From assembly GCA_945859605.1 (NCBI GenBank), contig OX243821.1:33406657-33470656 (forward strand): DNA of 64,000 bases. The letters are read 5' to 3'. The stretch comes from Lumbricus rubellus (Eukaryota; Annelida; Clitellata; Crassiclitellata; Lumbricidae). Under the pieces are notes generated by a model. The model saw only the letters and a program-made list of their open reading frames with translations. It had not been told where the DNA came from and made no database searches. The position numbers and the translations under genes were made by a program. This document shows, piece after piece, positions 1-10,410 of the stretch; positions within the stretch are counted from its first letter, which is position 1; every line of letters begins with the position of its first letter.

Positions 1-240
1 TAATTCTAAGGTCTCGTGACCTTAGAATTACACGGTTCTATCTCCTTAAGAAATCCTATGAACATAGAACCGTGTAATTCTAAGGTCTCGTGACCTTAGA
101 ATTACACGGTTCTATCTCCTTAAGAAATCCTATGAACATAGAACCGTGTAATTCTAAGGTCTCGTGACTTTAGAATTACACGGTTCTATCTCCTTAAGAA
201 ATCCTATGAACATAGAACCTTGTAATTCTAAGGTCACGAC
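1..240. repeat. Tandem array of a 74-bp doubly palindromic unit
   Basis: Just over three head-to-tail copies, with unit starts at 1, 75, 149 and 223. Each unit holds two perfect or near-perfect inverted repeats. One is a short hairpin with arms ATTCTAAGGTC and GACCTTAGAAT. The other has arms CACGGTTCTAT and ATAGAACCGTG around a loop of about 20 bases. Copies are nearly identical; the last has decayed (CCTTG for CCGTG). The array may continue beyond the left edge. Confidence 0.9.
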
Positions 241-878
241 CTTTTAATGATATAATCTTGGAAATTTATAAATTTATATATATATATAATTTATATAAAA
301 CATAATATAATTGATATAATTATACGAAACATGTATTATATAAAAATGTATGTACACACATATTTTCAAAATTACACACCTTTTAAATGTGATAAAAATT
401 GAAATTTATTGTTCTGTTTGAAAAAATGAGACCCATGTATGAAGTTAGTGTTGCCTGACATTTCGTAGGTGAAAAATTTCTGCTACAACTGCACAATTGC
501 TCCTAGCAAATTCGGAGAACACCGACGGTACGCGGTTGGTGGAAAGATAAGACGGCGAAGGAGAGGACTGACTATCGAACCGCATATAAGACTAAACCAC
601 GAAAATTGACACGAGCATATCATACCCATCTTCAATGAGTCACATTATGAGTGGATATATCGAGAATTCTATTTAGCTTGTAATACGCGGCGTGCTTTCA
701 ACCAATGGCACCATTACACACTTAATTCGTTCAAGGGAACATTTAAATTGATTAAACACCTGATTTATTTTTATTTACTTAATTTAAAAACGCATAGAAA
801 ATCAATTTATACTGCATTCAGTGCATACTAAATCATAATTGCTTCAGATATTAAACAAACTCTACTTATATATTTTGC

Positions 879-912
879 ACACCTTTTAAAAGAAACTTTA
901 TTCTTTTATAAA
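879..912 (+). other. Bipartite ACACCT/TATAAA motif
   Basis: ACACCT, 22 nt, TATAAA. Paralogous to 39959-39992, both in the RYK a-b intron. Confidence 0.7.
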
Positions 913-1159
913 TAATTGATTCAAAACTCGTCCAAATGATCGGTTAAAATGTATTTTTAACAGTAATTTTTCTAACGTCATACCCTGTTTCCTCCTATCA
1001 TTCTTTATCTCGTTCTCATTTTTCTATTTCATCTCTATCCCATTCTCCGATCTCCAATCCTCTTTTCAACACCCTTCATCATCTTTCTCGTATCCTATAG
1101 CTATTTATCTGCGTATTCCTCCTTCTCTTCCTCCTCATATTCAAAATTTAAAACCGTAC

Positions 1160-1297
1160 CCTCCATGAGAAGTTCTCCCAACGTAAGACAGTCGTAGCTA
1201 ACTGCGATCGCCTTCAGACTTTTTCGAACTTCTTCTGGTCTTAGCTCAACGAAGGCAGAAGGAGCCACCATTCCACGGTTTGACAACGACGCTGCTC
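1160..1297 (-). CDS. RYK: RYK-like kinase exon a (copy W), juxtamembrane to glycine loop
   Basis: A 138-nt internal exon, acceptor AACAG at 1298-1302 and donor GGTACG after 1160, phase 1 to phase 1. It encodes about 46 residues ending SYDCLTLGELLMEG. This aligns with the stretch of RYK/Derailed receptors just before the glycine-rich loop (human RYK has ITLKDVLQEG followed by TFG). It differs from exon a of copy Z (40248-40385) by only a few residues. The next exon, encoding the glycine loop, is not present between here and the left edge, although in copy Z it lies 1.1 kb downstream. Copy W is therefore either continued off-window by an unusual intron or has lost exon b. Other exons of this copy cannot be seen. 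Confidence 0.85.
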
Positions 1298-1362
1298 CTG
1301 TTCAAAACAAAATATACAAGTTATATTAAATTTGCGACGTCGGGCCTCGAAACCCGTCGTTT

Positions 1363-1655
1363 GTCTTTTGAGACCAATGGGAAAATTTGGATGGCTCCAC
1401 TGGAATCCGTGACCCTGAATGTGTATGTTTTGACACCAAAATGACGATTCTAAGTGAATTGGAAGCTGAGAATTTGAAAAATCTATATTTTGAACGCCAT
1501 TTTTGAAAAATTTCTGCCATTCAGACCCATTGGGAAACTTTTAGATGACCCTGTTGGACTCCTTGACCTTGAATGTGTATGATTTGGCACCAAGATGACG
1601 ATTCTAGGAGATTTGGAAGCCAAGATATTGAAAAATATGTAATTCTGTCAGCGAT
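1363..1655. repeat. Two diverged tandem units of about 153 bp
   Basis: The blocks beginning near 1368 (GACCAATGGGAAAATTTGG) and 1523 (CAGACCCATTGGGAAACTTT) share a series of words: CTTGAATGTGTATG or CCTGAATGTGTATG, GACACCAA or GGCACCAA, and ATGACGATTCTA. The sequence reads like an old tandem satellite. The minus-strand open frame across it is not credible as a gene. Confidence 0.6.
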
Positions 1656-1670
1656 AAATATACATGCATA

Positions 1671-1887
1671 CTAAGCAAGAAGACAGTAACTCAAGTTACT
1701 GCGTTTTTGCTTAGCACGACGACCCCTCAATTGAGTTACTGTGAATTTCGTGTCCGTTGTTTTTCCATGTTTCCGCACCGATACTGTTTCCTTGCTTCTA
1801 GTTATGATAGAACATGTTGTCAGGATGTGAAACCAAGTGCTAACTCAAAAACGGAAAAAAACTTGAGTTACTGTCTTTCTGCTTAGC
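1671..1887. mobile_element. Short inverted-repeat element (MITE-like)
   Basis: The left arm CTAAGCAAGAAGACAGTAAC at 1671 is the reverse complement, with one mismatch, of the right arm ending in CTTTCTGCTTAG near 1885. The left arm also folds on itself (CAGTAACT/AGTTACTG). No coding sequence lies inside. The superfamily is not recognised, and no clear target duplication is visible. Confidence 0.6.
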
Positions 1888-1902
1888 ACGCCAGAATAAT
1901 TA

Positions 1903-2312
1903 TAGTTGAATGTCGTATAACATCATTCGAGGAGAGAACGGTTAAAAGATTTTTTCTCGAAAGTGTCCAAGGTTTATAAAGCGTGCGTTCAAACTGTTTT
2001 TGAGGTGTCTCATGCATAAAGAATGGTTTGTCGATATATTTGACGGTTCTAGGACATCGATTAAGGAACGGAACAGGAGCCGATACGATATTCCCGAGTG
2101 TGTCCAAGTTTATAGAGCGTGCTTTCAAACCGTTTTTGAGGTGTTCCCATAAGAATAATTATTATAGTTGGACGATATAGTTGACTGTAAATACAGTTGT
2201 GGAACATCACTCAAGGAACGGACTAGGAGCCGATACGATATTCCCGAGTGTGTCCAAGGTTTATAAAGCGTGTTTTTAAAACGTTTTTGAGGTGTCTATG
2301 ATTCCCATTTAA
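1903..2312. repeat. Three copies of a ~110-bp repeat carrying the bipartite motif
   Basis: Units at about 1903-2012, 2048-2150 and 2200-2312 share GGAGCCGATACGATATTCCC, GTGTCCAAGGTTTATAAAGC and TTTTTGAGGTGTCT. Further single copies lie at about 5850-5970, 6505-6620 and 54468-54600. The minus-strand ACACCT...TATAAA motif is the most constant part. Confidence 0.7.
1973..2008 (-). other. Bipartite ACACCT/TATAAA motif
   Basis: Minus strand: ACACCT, 22 nt to TTTATAAA; inside the 110-bp repeat. Confidence 0.65.
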
Positions 2313-2897
2313 ACATTGGTATTTTCAGTATTTTTTTATTCCAAATTTTTATTTCATTCTTTCACAACGACGGTAGCCACGCAATAAATAAGTGTGGAGG
2401 GCAGCAGCTGAATGAAGCACTCGGACAACATCATTTAACGGAGCTTTGCGATCTTAATAACTTAAATTTCTTTTTAAGTTCTGTGTTTATCCCTTTATGA
2501 AAAATTTGCAGAGTAACGCCGCCAGAATTATCTTGTACCATTTGAATAAGTTGAACAATTGAACTTGTGAACAATTTGTAAACGGGATAATTATGTTGAA
2601 AAGAGATTTTTGTGGAGTTTAACCCTTTAATGCCGAGGCCATACCATTTAGAGGGTAATGCTTTTAATTATTAATCGGTGTATATATTGAGATGGCGCTC
2701 CTTCACGGTTTCTACTCGGGAGCGCTCGCAGTCCAAACACGGTGCACAAAATATGTGTTCACAATATTTCAGTTTAGCTATCAAATAATTATAATTACGA
2801 TGTTTAGTTAACAAACATATTAATGGTAGCTTACGGTAAAATCAATGTTTTATGGATGACTTTAGCCAATTAAGTTGCGTAAGTGAATGTTTGTGTG
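2313..2897. other. No gene seen
   Basis: AT-rich sequence without a credible exon. A fragment near 2530-2630 resembles parts of 9200-9300 and 9550-9650. TTAACCCTTTAATGCCGA near 2625 matches one end of the 69-bp TTAA element at 38159-38227. Confidence 0.4.
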
Positions 2898-3112
2898 TGC
2901 ACTTGTTATAGCGTCCCTTCAAGCTCGCTACTCAGAGGCGTTCCCGACTGCAGAGCGGACACTGCATCGGAGTTTATTGCCGAATCGCTGAGAAATTGTG
3001 AGTGAAGGACTTGCCCAAGGTTCCTACGCGGCAACTTGAGATGGATTCGAACCTGCAACCTTTCAGCTGCAAGGCGACGAACATACCCACTATACCTGCG
3101 CACCCCACAACA
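2898..3112 (-). mobile_element. tRNA-derived SINE
   Basis: On the minus strand it starts with the cloverleaf-like head of this family. A-box-like and B-box (GGTTCGAATCC) motifs follow around a CCTTGCAG segment. It ends in the constant tail GGGAACGCCTCTGAGTAGCG...GGGACGCTATAACAAGTGCA. This copy is full length with scattered substitutions. Confidence 0.8.
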
Positions 3113-3873
3113 TGGGCTTAGAAAGGTTATACACATTAATGGTGGGCCCACAAAATGTATGAGATATATAAACTACACATTGATCCATCCGTATATTGTT
3201 CTATTGAAAGGCGGTTTAAAAATAGCTGCACGATTTTTAACCATCATTTAAATTATTTGAACTACACAAGTTCGTCGTCTACAATGAGATGCATAACGTT
3301 CAAAAGCTATTGAATATAAAGCATTAATTGCCACCGTTTCGAAGGTGTTTAAGACATGCATAATTATGATATGAACTGGTGATACAAGACCAGAGGCTCT
3401 GATCAACCAGGAGGCCAAGCTCCGATATATCTTACGGAACTTTGTGTGCCTTTGCTATCCATTCCAGGCCGTATATAGATTCATTCGTTCTGCTACGCAT
3501 GGTGACCTAGTTGTCCATGTGGCTTCTCTTCACTATGCCACACCTCCCAAACTGTTTTCATATTCACAAACCGTTAAAGACGGTTTTTTTTCGCTTGATC
3601 TCGGCCGGAAACGCCATTGAGTATACGGACCTCAAAGAAGTTGATGGGGCATCATATAATTTTATATGGTTGATTTATTGATAAATGCCAACAAACTACA
3701 CAATGTGACTTCTGTTAAACGACCTTTGGAAGGTCAGGGAGAGGGCGACCAGGTTTTCTCCACGGATTTTGACCTCAACGGGTTACGTTACATTTTCACA
3801 GATATCAGCTATATACGGTCTTCCACGAAGCGTTTGTTAAGTCTTCTTTATATATAATTGCATGCACCGTTTA

Positions 3874-3909
3874 ACACCTTTTTAACGTTTGTAACAGAAA
3901 CTATATAAG
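3874..3909 (+). other. Bipartite ACACCT/TATATAA motif
   Basis: ACACCT, 22 nt, TATATAAG; followed by GATGAGACGCAG, as in the motif at 40585 and loosely at 54775. Confidence 0.7.
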
Positions 3910-4689
3910 GATGAGACGCAGTGGGTTTTTAGGTGAAAGTCATAATCTCAGTTCTTCTCTGTGGTGGGGTTAATTAATTGTACAGTGTTAGATCGGTCGT
4001 CTTGAAAACCTTTTTAACGTGTTATAGTTTTATTAATAATGATGAGACGTAGATGGTTTTTAAGGAGAATTATAAGTTGTGGTCGTCTTGGAAACCTTTT
4101 TAACGTCTCCAACAGACGATTTATATTCATTAGGACGCAGAGAATCGTTCAATTAACGAGGAATGTTTGGGGCGACTAAGATTCACACCGCCCACTATTT
4201 AGAATTTGGGAATCGCTTTAAATTTTCAAGTTGCAAGGTGACTATAAATAATTCCCAGTAATCCATGTCAAAGTTGTATCACAATGGTTTTCAAATACCT
4301 TTTTAAGCCTACTTTTCGCGTGTCTCTGTTTATTCATATTATATTTGTTCATATATTTGTTAATTTTATAAACTGGCAATTTGATATAGCAAACTATTGA
4401 GGAGCGCGCCTAGTCCAACCCCGGTCAAATAAGAGAGTCGAAGTTAAATAAATGAGTGTATGAATAAGTAAATGAACGAATGAATGAACGAATGAATGAA
4501 TAGAAAGCGATACTTCTAATCCTCGCCACGAAATTGGGGTTTTGGTTTTTTTCTTTCACACATTTCTTAAATATTTTAGCCTGTTATAAAAGTTGCTGGC
4601 GTTTAACGGTAACCATTCAGATGACTTTACCTTTTCTATCGTCGTATAAAATATGAAGATCGCAGGCTTAGAAGCTACGCTCATAAATG

Positions 4690-4771
4690 CTGTAATATGC
4701 CGAGCAAATTTCTGTCCAGGGTATCAGCCTCTGTTGTCATAGATCCTGGTCAAATTGGATCCATCCATCCA
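4690..4771. repeat. Dispersed GCCGAGCAAATTTCTGTCC repeat
   Basis: This 80-bp block ends in GGATCCATCCATCCAT and contains CCAGGGTA and an inverted CCTGGT. It recurs at about 38530-38622, 54212-54292 and 63103-63146, and partially at 27290-27330. Two of these copies sit at paralogous places in RYK copies Z and X. The class is unknown. Confidence 0.6.
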
Positions 4772-4966
4772 TTAGAAGCTATCTCGGCAGTTTAGTATTA
4801 TTATAGCCAGCTAATACGTAAGTTATCTGTATTAATGTATCGATGCAAACGCGTATTCATGCATACACGAAATGAATTTATACACATATCTTGGACGTTG
4901 GGGTTCAGAAATGTGTTTTTTTGCCACCCATTTTTTTTCCGACCCATCCGTGGCTTAGAAAATGTC

Positions 4967-4999
4967 ACACCTTTTTAAGTGTGACTATAGTTTTATAAA
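4967..4999 (+). other. Bipartite ACACCT/TATAAA motif
   Basis: ACACCT, 21 nt, TATAAA; GTCACAC and GTGTGAC around the T-run could pair as a hairpin here. Confidence 0.7.
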
Positions 5000-5180
5000 T
5001 AAAAAGCAGACTAAAAATGCGCATTCCATGAAATAAAAGGCGTACACTCTTTTGACTGGGGTATGGACGAAATGTGCACACGTGCCAGAAATAATTTTCG
5101 ACTTATAAGTCTGCATTAGCTCACTTAGGCTATTATAGTCGATCGATGGCAAATGAATAGATTATAAACTGAAACTTGTT

Positions 5181-5293
5181 CATCATCATCATCGTCATCA
5201 TCATCGTCGTCGTCGTCGTCATCGTCATCATCATCGTCGTTGTCATCATCATCATCATCATCATCATCAACGTCGTCATCGTCGTCATCATCG

Positions 5294-5328
<35 letters not shown>

Positions 5329-5386
5329 GTCGTCGTCGTCATCGTCATCATCATCATCGTCGTCGTCATCATCATCATCAACGTCG

Positions 5387-5441
<55 letters not shown>

Positions 5442-5594
5442 AATCATCGTCGTCGTCGTCATCCTCGTCGTCATCGTCGTCGTCGTCATCATCGTCGTCG
5501 TCGTCATCATCGTCGTCGTTATCGTCGTCGTCATCGTCATCATCAACATCAACGTCGTCATCATCATCATCATCATCATCATCATCGTCATCAA
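5181..5594. repeat. TCA/TCG trinucleotide microsatellite
   Basis: About 414 bp of TCATCA runs interrupted by TCG blocks, with no other content. Long open frames of Asp, Ser, Ile or Met on both strands are by-products of the repeat. Confidence 0.95.
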
Positions 5595-5981
5595 CTAATA
5601 GAAATAGATAGTAATATGTGACGCATAGCAATTACGTAGAGAATCGATATCATTGTTTGAAAATAGTTGGGAGGACCAAGTAGTCAGTAATGCAGAACTC
5701 TACAGAATGAGATTTTGTTTTCAGAAGCTGTTTCAAAGAAAAGCTAATAATTATTCGGTCACACATCGAGAACGAACGATGATTGGAGGATATGGACTTT
5801 AGTGGTTTTATGAATGTATTGTCTAAACAATAAAGAATAGTTGACAGTTGTTGGACATCATAGAGGAGAAACAATCATGGTAGACGAAATACAAGAGTCG
5901 AAACGATATTCCCGAGTATGTACAAGGTTTATAAAACGTGCGTTTAAACCGTTTTAGAGGTGTCTAAGGTTAATATTTGTT

Positions 5982-6047
5982 CTATCCTTCGCAGGCTCGC
6001 CATTTCGTTTGAGGGTATTTGAATTGACGTGTGCCTGCGAAGGATAG
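5982..6047. repeat. 15-bp inverted repeat at the 5' end of a LINE fragment
   Basis: CTATCCTTCGCAGGC (5982-5996) is exactly inverted as GCCTGCGAAGGATAG (6033-6047). The right arm overlaps the start of the reverse-transcriptase C-terminal remnant. Confidence 0.6.
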
Positions 6048-6395
6048 AAGGGGTTATAATTAAGGAGGGAAAAGATAAGGAACACGGAAAAACGCAGCAG
6101 ACTGGAATTACAGGGATACAGCGTGGACAGGATACAGATAAGAAGAATGCGATACTTCGGACATGTCATCAGAATGCAGAGCGGAAGATACACAAAGGTG
6201 GCACTGCAAGGGTATGTGCATGGGAAGAGGAGAAGAGGCAGGCCCAGGAAACGTTGGATGGATATGGTGGAGGAGGACTGTCTGACGATGGGATTAACCG
6301 TGGGAGAGGCGACGCGGGCAGCACAGGACAGGGTCGATTGGAGGCTATTTATTAAGGAGCGGCTGATGCGGGCGCAAGCTTCGCCAGGGAAATAA
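6030..6395 (+). pseudogene. LINE reverse transcriptase C-terminal remnant
   Basis: The frame starting near 6032 gives CLRRIEGV. After a frameshift, 6130-6395 encodes RRMRYFGHVIRM, then KRRRGRPRKRWMD and EATRAAQDRVDWR, followed by a stop. These are the typical closing motifs of non-LTR retrotransposon polymerases (YFGHV, RGRP+ W+D, DR..WR). It is 5' truncated and frameshifted, so it is inactive. Confidence 0.85.
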
Positions 6396-6926
6396 GTCAA
6401 GGTTCCTATTGAGACATTGGTATTTTTGTAATTTTTGTATTTCGAAGTTTTATTTCAACGACGTTAGTTAGACAATAAAAATGAAGTGTAGAGCTAGTTA
6501 TATGAAGAGACAACGGTGGAAGAAAGAGCAGAAAGTGAGACGATATTCACGAGTGTGTCCCAGTTTTTAAAGATTGCTTTCAATCGTTTTTGAGGTGTGT
6601 AAGATTCCCATTTAGGCATTGGTGTTTCTGGCATATTTTTTTCCCGAAGTTGGTACTTGTCGGTTAATTCACCGCCACACACAGAAACCCTATATACGAA
6701 ATTTTACATGCATAAATTAATTCACCGCCACACGCAGATAGTTCGCAATTTCCAGTTCACACTCGCAAAAATGAATTCTCGTCATTTCTTTCGACCAGCA
6801 ATAGGCCTAGTCTATACTCTATACGAACAGGATGATTACATGACTGTAATTTTGTCGGCAAGTTAGGCGTGATCTTTGTACCCACGTACCATGTCGCAGT
6901 GGGATGTTTTGCCTACAGGTATACGC

Positions 6927-7923
6927 TTAACCCTCGGGCTACCAAGGGGGGGGTGGTATCCACCCCCCCCCCCTAGGTTTTTCCCAAATAAAACTTTTTT
7001 CGTTAGGAATAAAATTTTGACGTTTTAGGTGGCTGTAGAGGATTCATTTGCACACATTTTGAGCTAAAATGTGTGATGATATACCATACCATTCAAAAGT
7101 TACACCCGATATACCCGAGGCACCAGGGGGGGGGTGGATACCACCCCCCCCTTAGATTATCGGCTGTATCTTATCCGTCCTTTGACATGAAGAGACACCA
7201 ATTACACCATTCTGTAGAGGGAATGTGGGGCTACATTGTGGTGGTCACGGAGTTGTCATTTGACAACCGGAAGTGCTCAAAATAAATTAAAATATATAAA
7301 AAGGTGTTTTATTTTCATAAAATTTTTATGTTGTTTCTATTAAAAATTATTCATATATTATTTTTTAAGAGAAATAAATTATGTCATTCTATAGAGGGCA
7401 ATTAGGGCTATTTAGTGATACCAAATAATTTGACATTTGATGACCGGAAGTGCTTAAAATAAATTAAAATGTGTGAAAATGTTGGGGTTTTTTACAACGC
7501 AAACCGATAAGTCTGCGTAAACGTTTTTCAGCATGTTTTACGTGTTTTTTCTCTTTTTATTGTAACTAAAACTAACTTATTACTAGTTTTTATAGTTGAA
7601 TATTGGACTTTATTATATGTAACCTATTTTAAATTAAATAAATTATGTTAAAAACACACAGAATCTAATATTTTGCTTATGCGAAAGTATACATTTTGTG
7701 GAATCGACGGGTGCCTACGGTAAAAAATTCATAACTTTGGGGTGCTTTCATATATTTTAAACCTAAATATACCATTTTGTGCAGAAATGAATGCTGAATC
7801 CATAGGTGTATTACAAGTTATGATATCTCAAACCAAACCCAAAATCCAGGGGGGGGGGTGGTAACCACCCCCCCCCCCTTGGTAGTCAGTGTTACAAAAA
7901 AAGCTTGGTAGCCTGAGGGTTAA
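6927..7923. mobile_element. piggyBac-like TTAA element, family A, copy 1
   Basis: Bounded by TTAA and inverted ends (CCCTCGGGCTACCAAG and CTTGGTAGCCTGAGGG). Just inside each end sits a G-run/C-run palindrome of the GGGGTGGTATCCACCCC type. A second such palindrome lies near 7126-7153. The whole ~1-kb body is shared with 27796-28786 and 33830-34820 in inverse orientation. A ~70-residue open frame is conserved in all three copies but resembles no known protein. Confidence 0.85.
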
Positions 7924-7960
7924 GACATCTCCATCTGTCTTGCCGATCGTTTAAACATAG

Positions 7961-8128
7961 GGGCTTACTTATAATAAGCGGGTCCCTATAATGTTGATTA
8001 AGTTCAGGTTAGGCATCGTGAGGGTCGGTTAGGGTCAGGTTAGGCATCGTGAGGGTCGGTTAGGGTTAGGAAGTTGGGTTAGTGCAGTCATTCATTAACA
8101 TAGGGACCCGCTTACTATAACTATGCCC
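7961..8128. mobile_element. MITE with telomere-like minisatellite core, short copy
   Basis: Ends are inverted (TATAATAAGCGGGTCCCTAT left, ATAGGGACCCGCTTACTATA right). The centre has two to three units of a 31-bp repeat containing GGTTAGGCATCGTGAGGGTC. The same family at 47978-48329 is in the opposite orientation with more units. Confidence 0.8.
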
Positions 8129-8704
8129 ACCATTGGCTACAGTTGTTAGCACACGTACTGTCTCGCAGCATTGCTGCTGCAAGAAATTAACGCTGCTTTG
8201 TTTCTCGTGAACTAAAGCCGAAATTCTTAAAGAAATTCATGGCATTCATGACGGCGTCCAAGAAATAAACACGTGCTATAAGTTAATCGGATGTCACCAT
8301 TACAGTAAATATAATGTGCAGTGCGTAAATATACGGCAAACTGTGGCGGTGAACTAACCGACAAGTACCCCGAAGTTTTGTTTCATCCTTTCACAACGAT
8401 GGTAGTTAGACAATAAAAATAAGGGTAGAGGGCAGTTAAATGTAACACCCGGACAACATCATTAAACGGAGCTTTGCGATCTCATCAACATGAATTTTCT
8501 ACAGCATAAAGTTGATCATTTGGCGAACAAATTCCGAACACGATTAATCTAATGCAACATCAATTGTCTCACTTTCGTTTTCATTTCATTTAGCATATAA
8601 TTTCAGTTTCAGTTTCGATATAGATATTATAATAATATGCATTGCTATTCTTCCGCTATTATTTTTTTATACCTTTCCGATATAAATCTTTATCCGCGAA
8701 ATAT

Positions 8705-8739
8705 CTTATATAGCGCCGCATACATCATTTTGAAGGTGT
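8705..8739 (-). other. Bipartite ACACCT/TATATAA motif
   Basis: Minus strand ACACCT, 21 nt, TATATAAG; lies across the LINE remnant's upstream end. Confidence 0.6.
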
Positions 8740-8964
8740 TTTATTACGTCACGTGATAAGAATGACAGAAGAATTTGCTTGGAAAAAGAGATCTTGCAGG
8801 GTACAGCTCCACAAACAAAAACAGGGATGGGATGGATCCACGATAACAGAACCCGGATGGATTTGTCAATAGATCGGATGCTGAAAGCGACAGAAGACAG
8901 GAACAGATGGAGACGACTATCTGTCATTGAAGCGACCAAGACAAGACAAAATTATTACGCTTAA
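8720..8964 (+). pseudogene. LINE reverse transcriptase C-terminal remnant
   Basis: Encodes LEKEILQGTAPQTKTGM (frame from about 8779), then RTRMDLSIDRML and ATEDRNRWRRLSV before a stop. This is the standard end of non-LTR polymerases (LEKEI+QG, W+DN, DR..WR). The upstream FGHV region is broken by stops. A related remnant lies at 40690-40920. Confidence 0.8.
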
Positions 8965-9357
8965 CGAAAAAAAAATAACTGCAATGTCGTTTTGAGCACC
9001 TTATTAACGTTATTAACGTTTTCAATTGTCACTTTATATTTATGTTTATAAGAGGTTTTTGCCCTTGTCTAGATTTGTTGAATTTTTCCTCAAGATCCAA
9101 TGTTTTCGTTATGATGGCTCTCCAGTCTTATGAAGAGACGCATCCTGTACTGCTGCGATATTCGGAATCGTCGTAGAGTAACGCGGCCATTGTTCAGAAT
9201 TCTATGTAACTGTACCATTTGAATAATTATTTTGAACAACTGAACTTATGAACAAATTTTAACAGAGAAGAACTGTTGTCTTTTTGCAATATGTGGAGTT
9301 TAGTAGATTTAAGCGATTTTTCAAAATTAATAAATTTCCAGTAAATAAGTTTCTTAT

Positions 9358-9391
9358 ACACCTCGTTAAACTTTGTATTTCTTTTTATAAA
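9358..9391 (+). other. Bipartite ACACCT/TATAAA motif
   Basis: ACACCT, 22 nt, TATAAA, first unit of the 9.2-9.8 kb tandem pair. Confidence 0.7.
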
Positions 9392-9648
9392 TAGCAGCAG
9401 TTTTAATTTATTATTTGTGTTTATCCATTTTATCATGATTCGTCATCACAACTACAAAGTTTAAAGTGCTTAACGGTTTGAATTCAATTAAACTCAAATT
9501 ATTTACTTTCAATAACTAGACTACTTTCATATAAATTATAAAACGCAGTTTTGCACAAGAGAAGAAACGTTTTCTGTTATACAGTGTGAATTGTGGAGTT
9601 TTGCAGATTTTCGCGATTTTACGAAATTCCAGTATATAAGTTTCTTAC

Positions 9649-9682
9649 ACACCTCGTTATTTTTTTTATATATTTTTATAAA
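9649..9682 (+). other. Bipartite ACACCT/TATAAA motif
   Basis: ACACCT, 22 nt, TATAAA, second unit; the spacer differs but the spacing is the same. Confidence 0.7.
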
Positions 9683-10056
9683 TAGCAGCAGCGACCTTCT
9701 CGATTTAATTTTTGTAACGAACCAAGTTATCAAATTTACTAGGCCTACTCACGCCTACAAAGATTAACGTGCCTAACGGTGTTAAGAATTTTGAATTCAA
9801 TTCAATTCAAATTATTTAAAAGTCGACTACAATCACAATATATAAAACACAATTTTGCATAAGTGTTAAGTAGCCTATTACAACATTGTCTGACTGGGCA
9901 AGTTTCGGGGAGCATAGGAACTTAACGAGTAGGCTATAGGAAGAATGGGTGGACTGATTGGATTGAACTTGAAATTCAACTTCTATTGAATCAACAATGG
10001 TGCCTACATAAATCCTTCAATAATATTATAATAGTCAACAAAGAGTAGTAAGTTAC

Positions 10057-10090
10057 ACACCTTTTTTACAGTTTATATTACTGTTATAAA
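10057..10090 (+). other. Bipartite ACACCT/TATAAA motif
   Basis: ACACCT, 22 nt, TATAAA; the flanks are unlike any other copy. Confidence 0.7.
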
Positions 10091-10210
10091 CATTTTACAG
10101 GCGCAACGATTTACTATCTAACCGAAACGACAGAACTCCAGGTAGAGAGAATGCTGGACTACATACAGTCCAGATTATTTACGGTTTGACCTGAGCAAAA
10201 TTGCCTCAGA

Positions 10211-10268
10211 AGCCTGCTTGCCTGCCTGCCTGCCTGCCTGCCTGCGTGTCTGCCTGCTTGCCTGCTGG
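10211..10268. repeat. CCTG tetranucleotide microsatellite
   Basis: Runs of CCTGCCTGCCTG with later TGCCTGCTTG variants. Confidence 0.9.
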
Positions 10269-10337
10269 CATGCGTATACTTAGCTACCTACCTACTTGCC
10301 TGTCTATCTACGTGCTTATGAGATCTGGATAGTTGTA

Positions 10338-10410
10338 AGAATGGATGGATGAATGGATGAATGGATGGATGGATGGATGGATGGATGGATTGATGGATAG
10401 ATGGATGGAC
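10338..10410. repeat. ATGG tetranucleotide microsatellite
   Basis: Runs of GGATGGATGGAT. Degenerate GATA/GACA-type repeats continue to about 10560. Confidence 0.9.

Larger units (their letters stand above)
3113..5180. other. Intergenic, no gene seen; several bipartite motifs and repeat fragments
   Basis: No exon was recognised. ACACCT/TATA motifs or degenerate versions lie near 3330, 3874, 4010, 4090, 4560 and 4967. The segment 4508-4920 is a diverged duplicate of 24365-24690 (shared CTTCTAATC..CGCCACGAAATT and CATCGATGCAAA type words). A dispersed repeat (GCCGAGCAAATTTCTGTCC) occupies 4690-4771. Confidence 0.5.
9190..9840. repeat. Two tandem diverged ~300-bp units
   Basis: 9230-9480 and 9530-9790 share TTAATTT-rich blocks, TAAGTTTCTTA.ACACCTCGTTA, TTATAAATAGCAGCAG and GTGTCTAACGG-like words. 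Each unit carries one clean bipartite motif with identical 22-nt spacing. No gene. Confidence 0.6.

Noticed and set aside
1..240. CRISPR-like array
   Set aside because: Units are identical throughout with no unique spacers, and the DNA is eukaryotic.
4967..5000. Hairpin GTCACAC/GTGTGAC as the basis of the bipartite motif
   Set aside because: Most other copies lack complementary bases at these positions, so pairing is not a general feature.
5125..5631. Long poly-Asp, poly-Ser, poly-Ile and poly-Met open frames (also 35596-35856, 53278-54255)
   Set aside because: They are translations of TCA/TCG microsatellites in every frame, with no other sequence or gene signals.
7073..7285. A ~70-codon open frame conserved in three family A elements
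   Set aside because: It runs through the GC palindrome and follows from recent copy similarity; no known domain.
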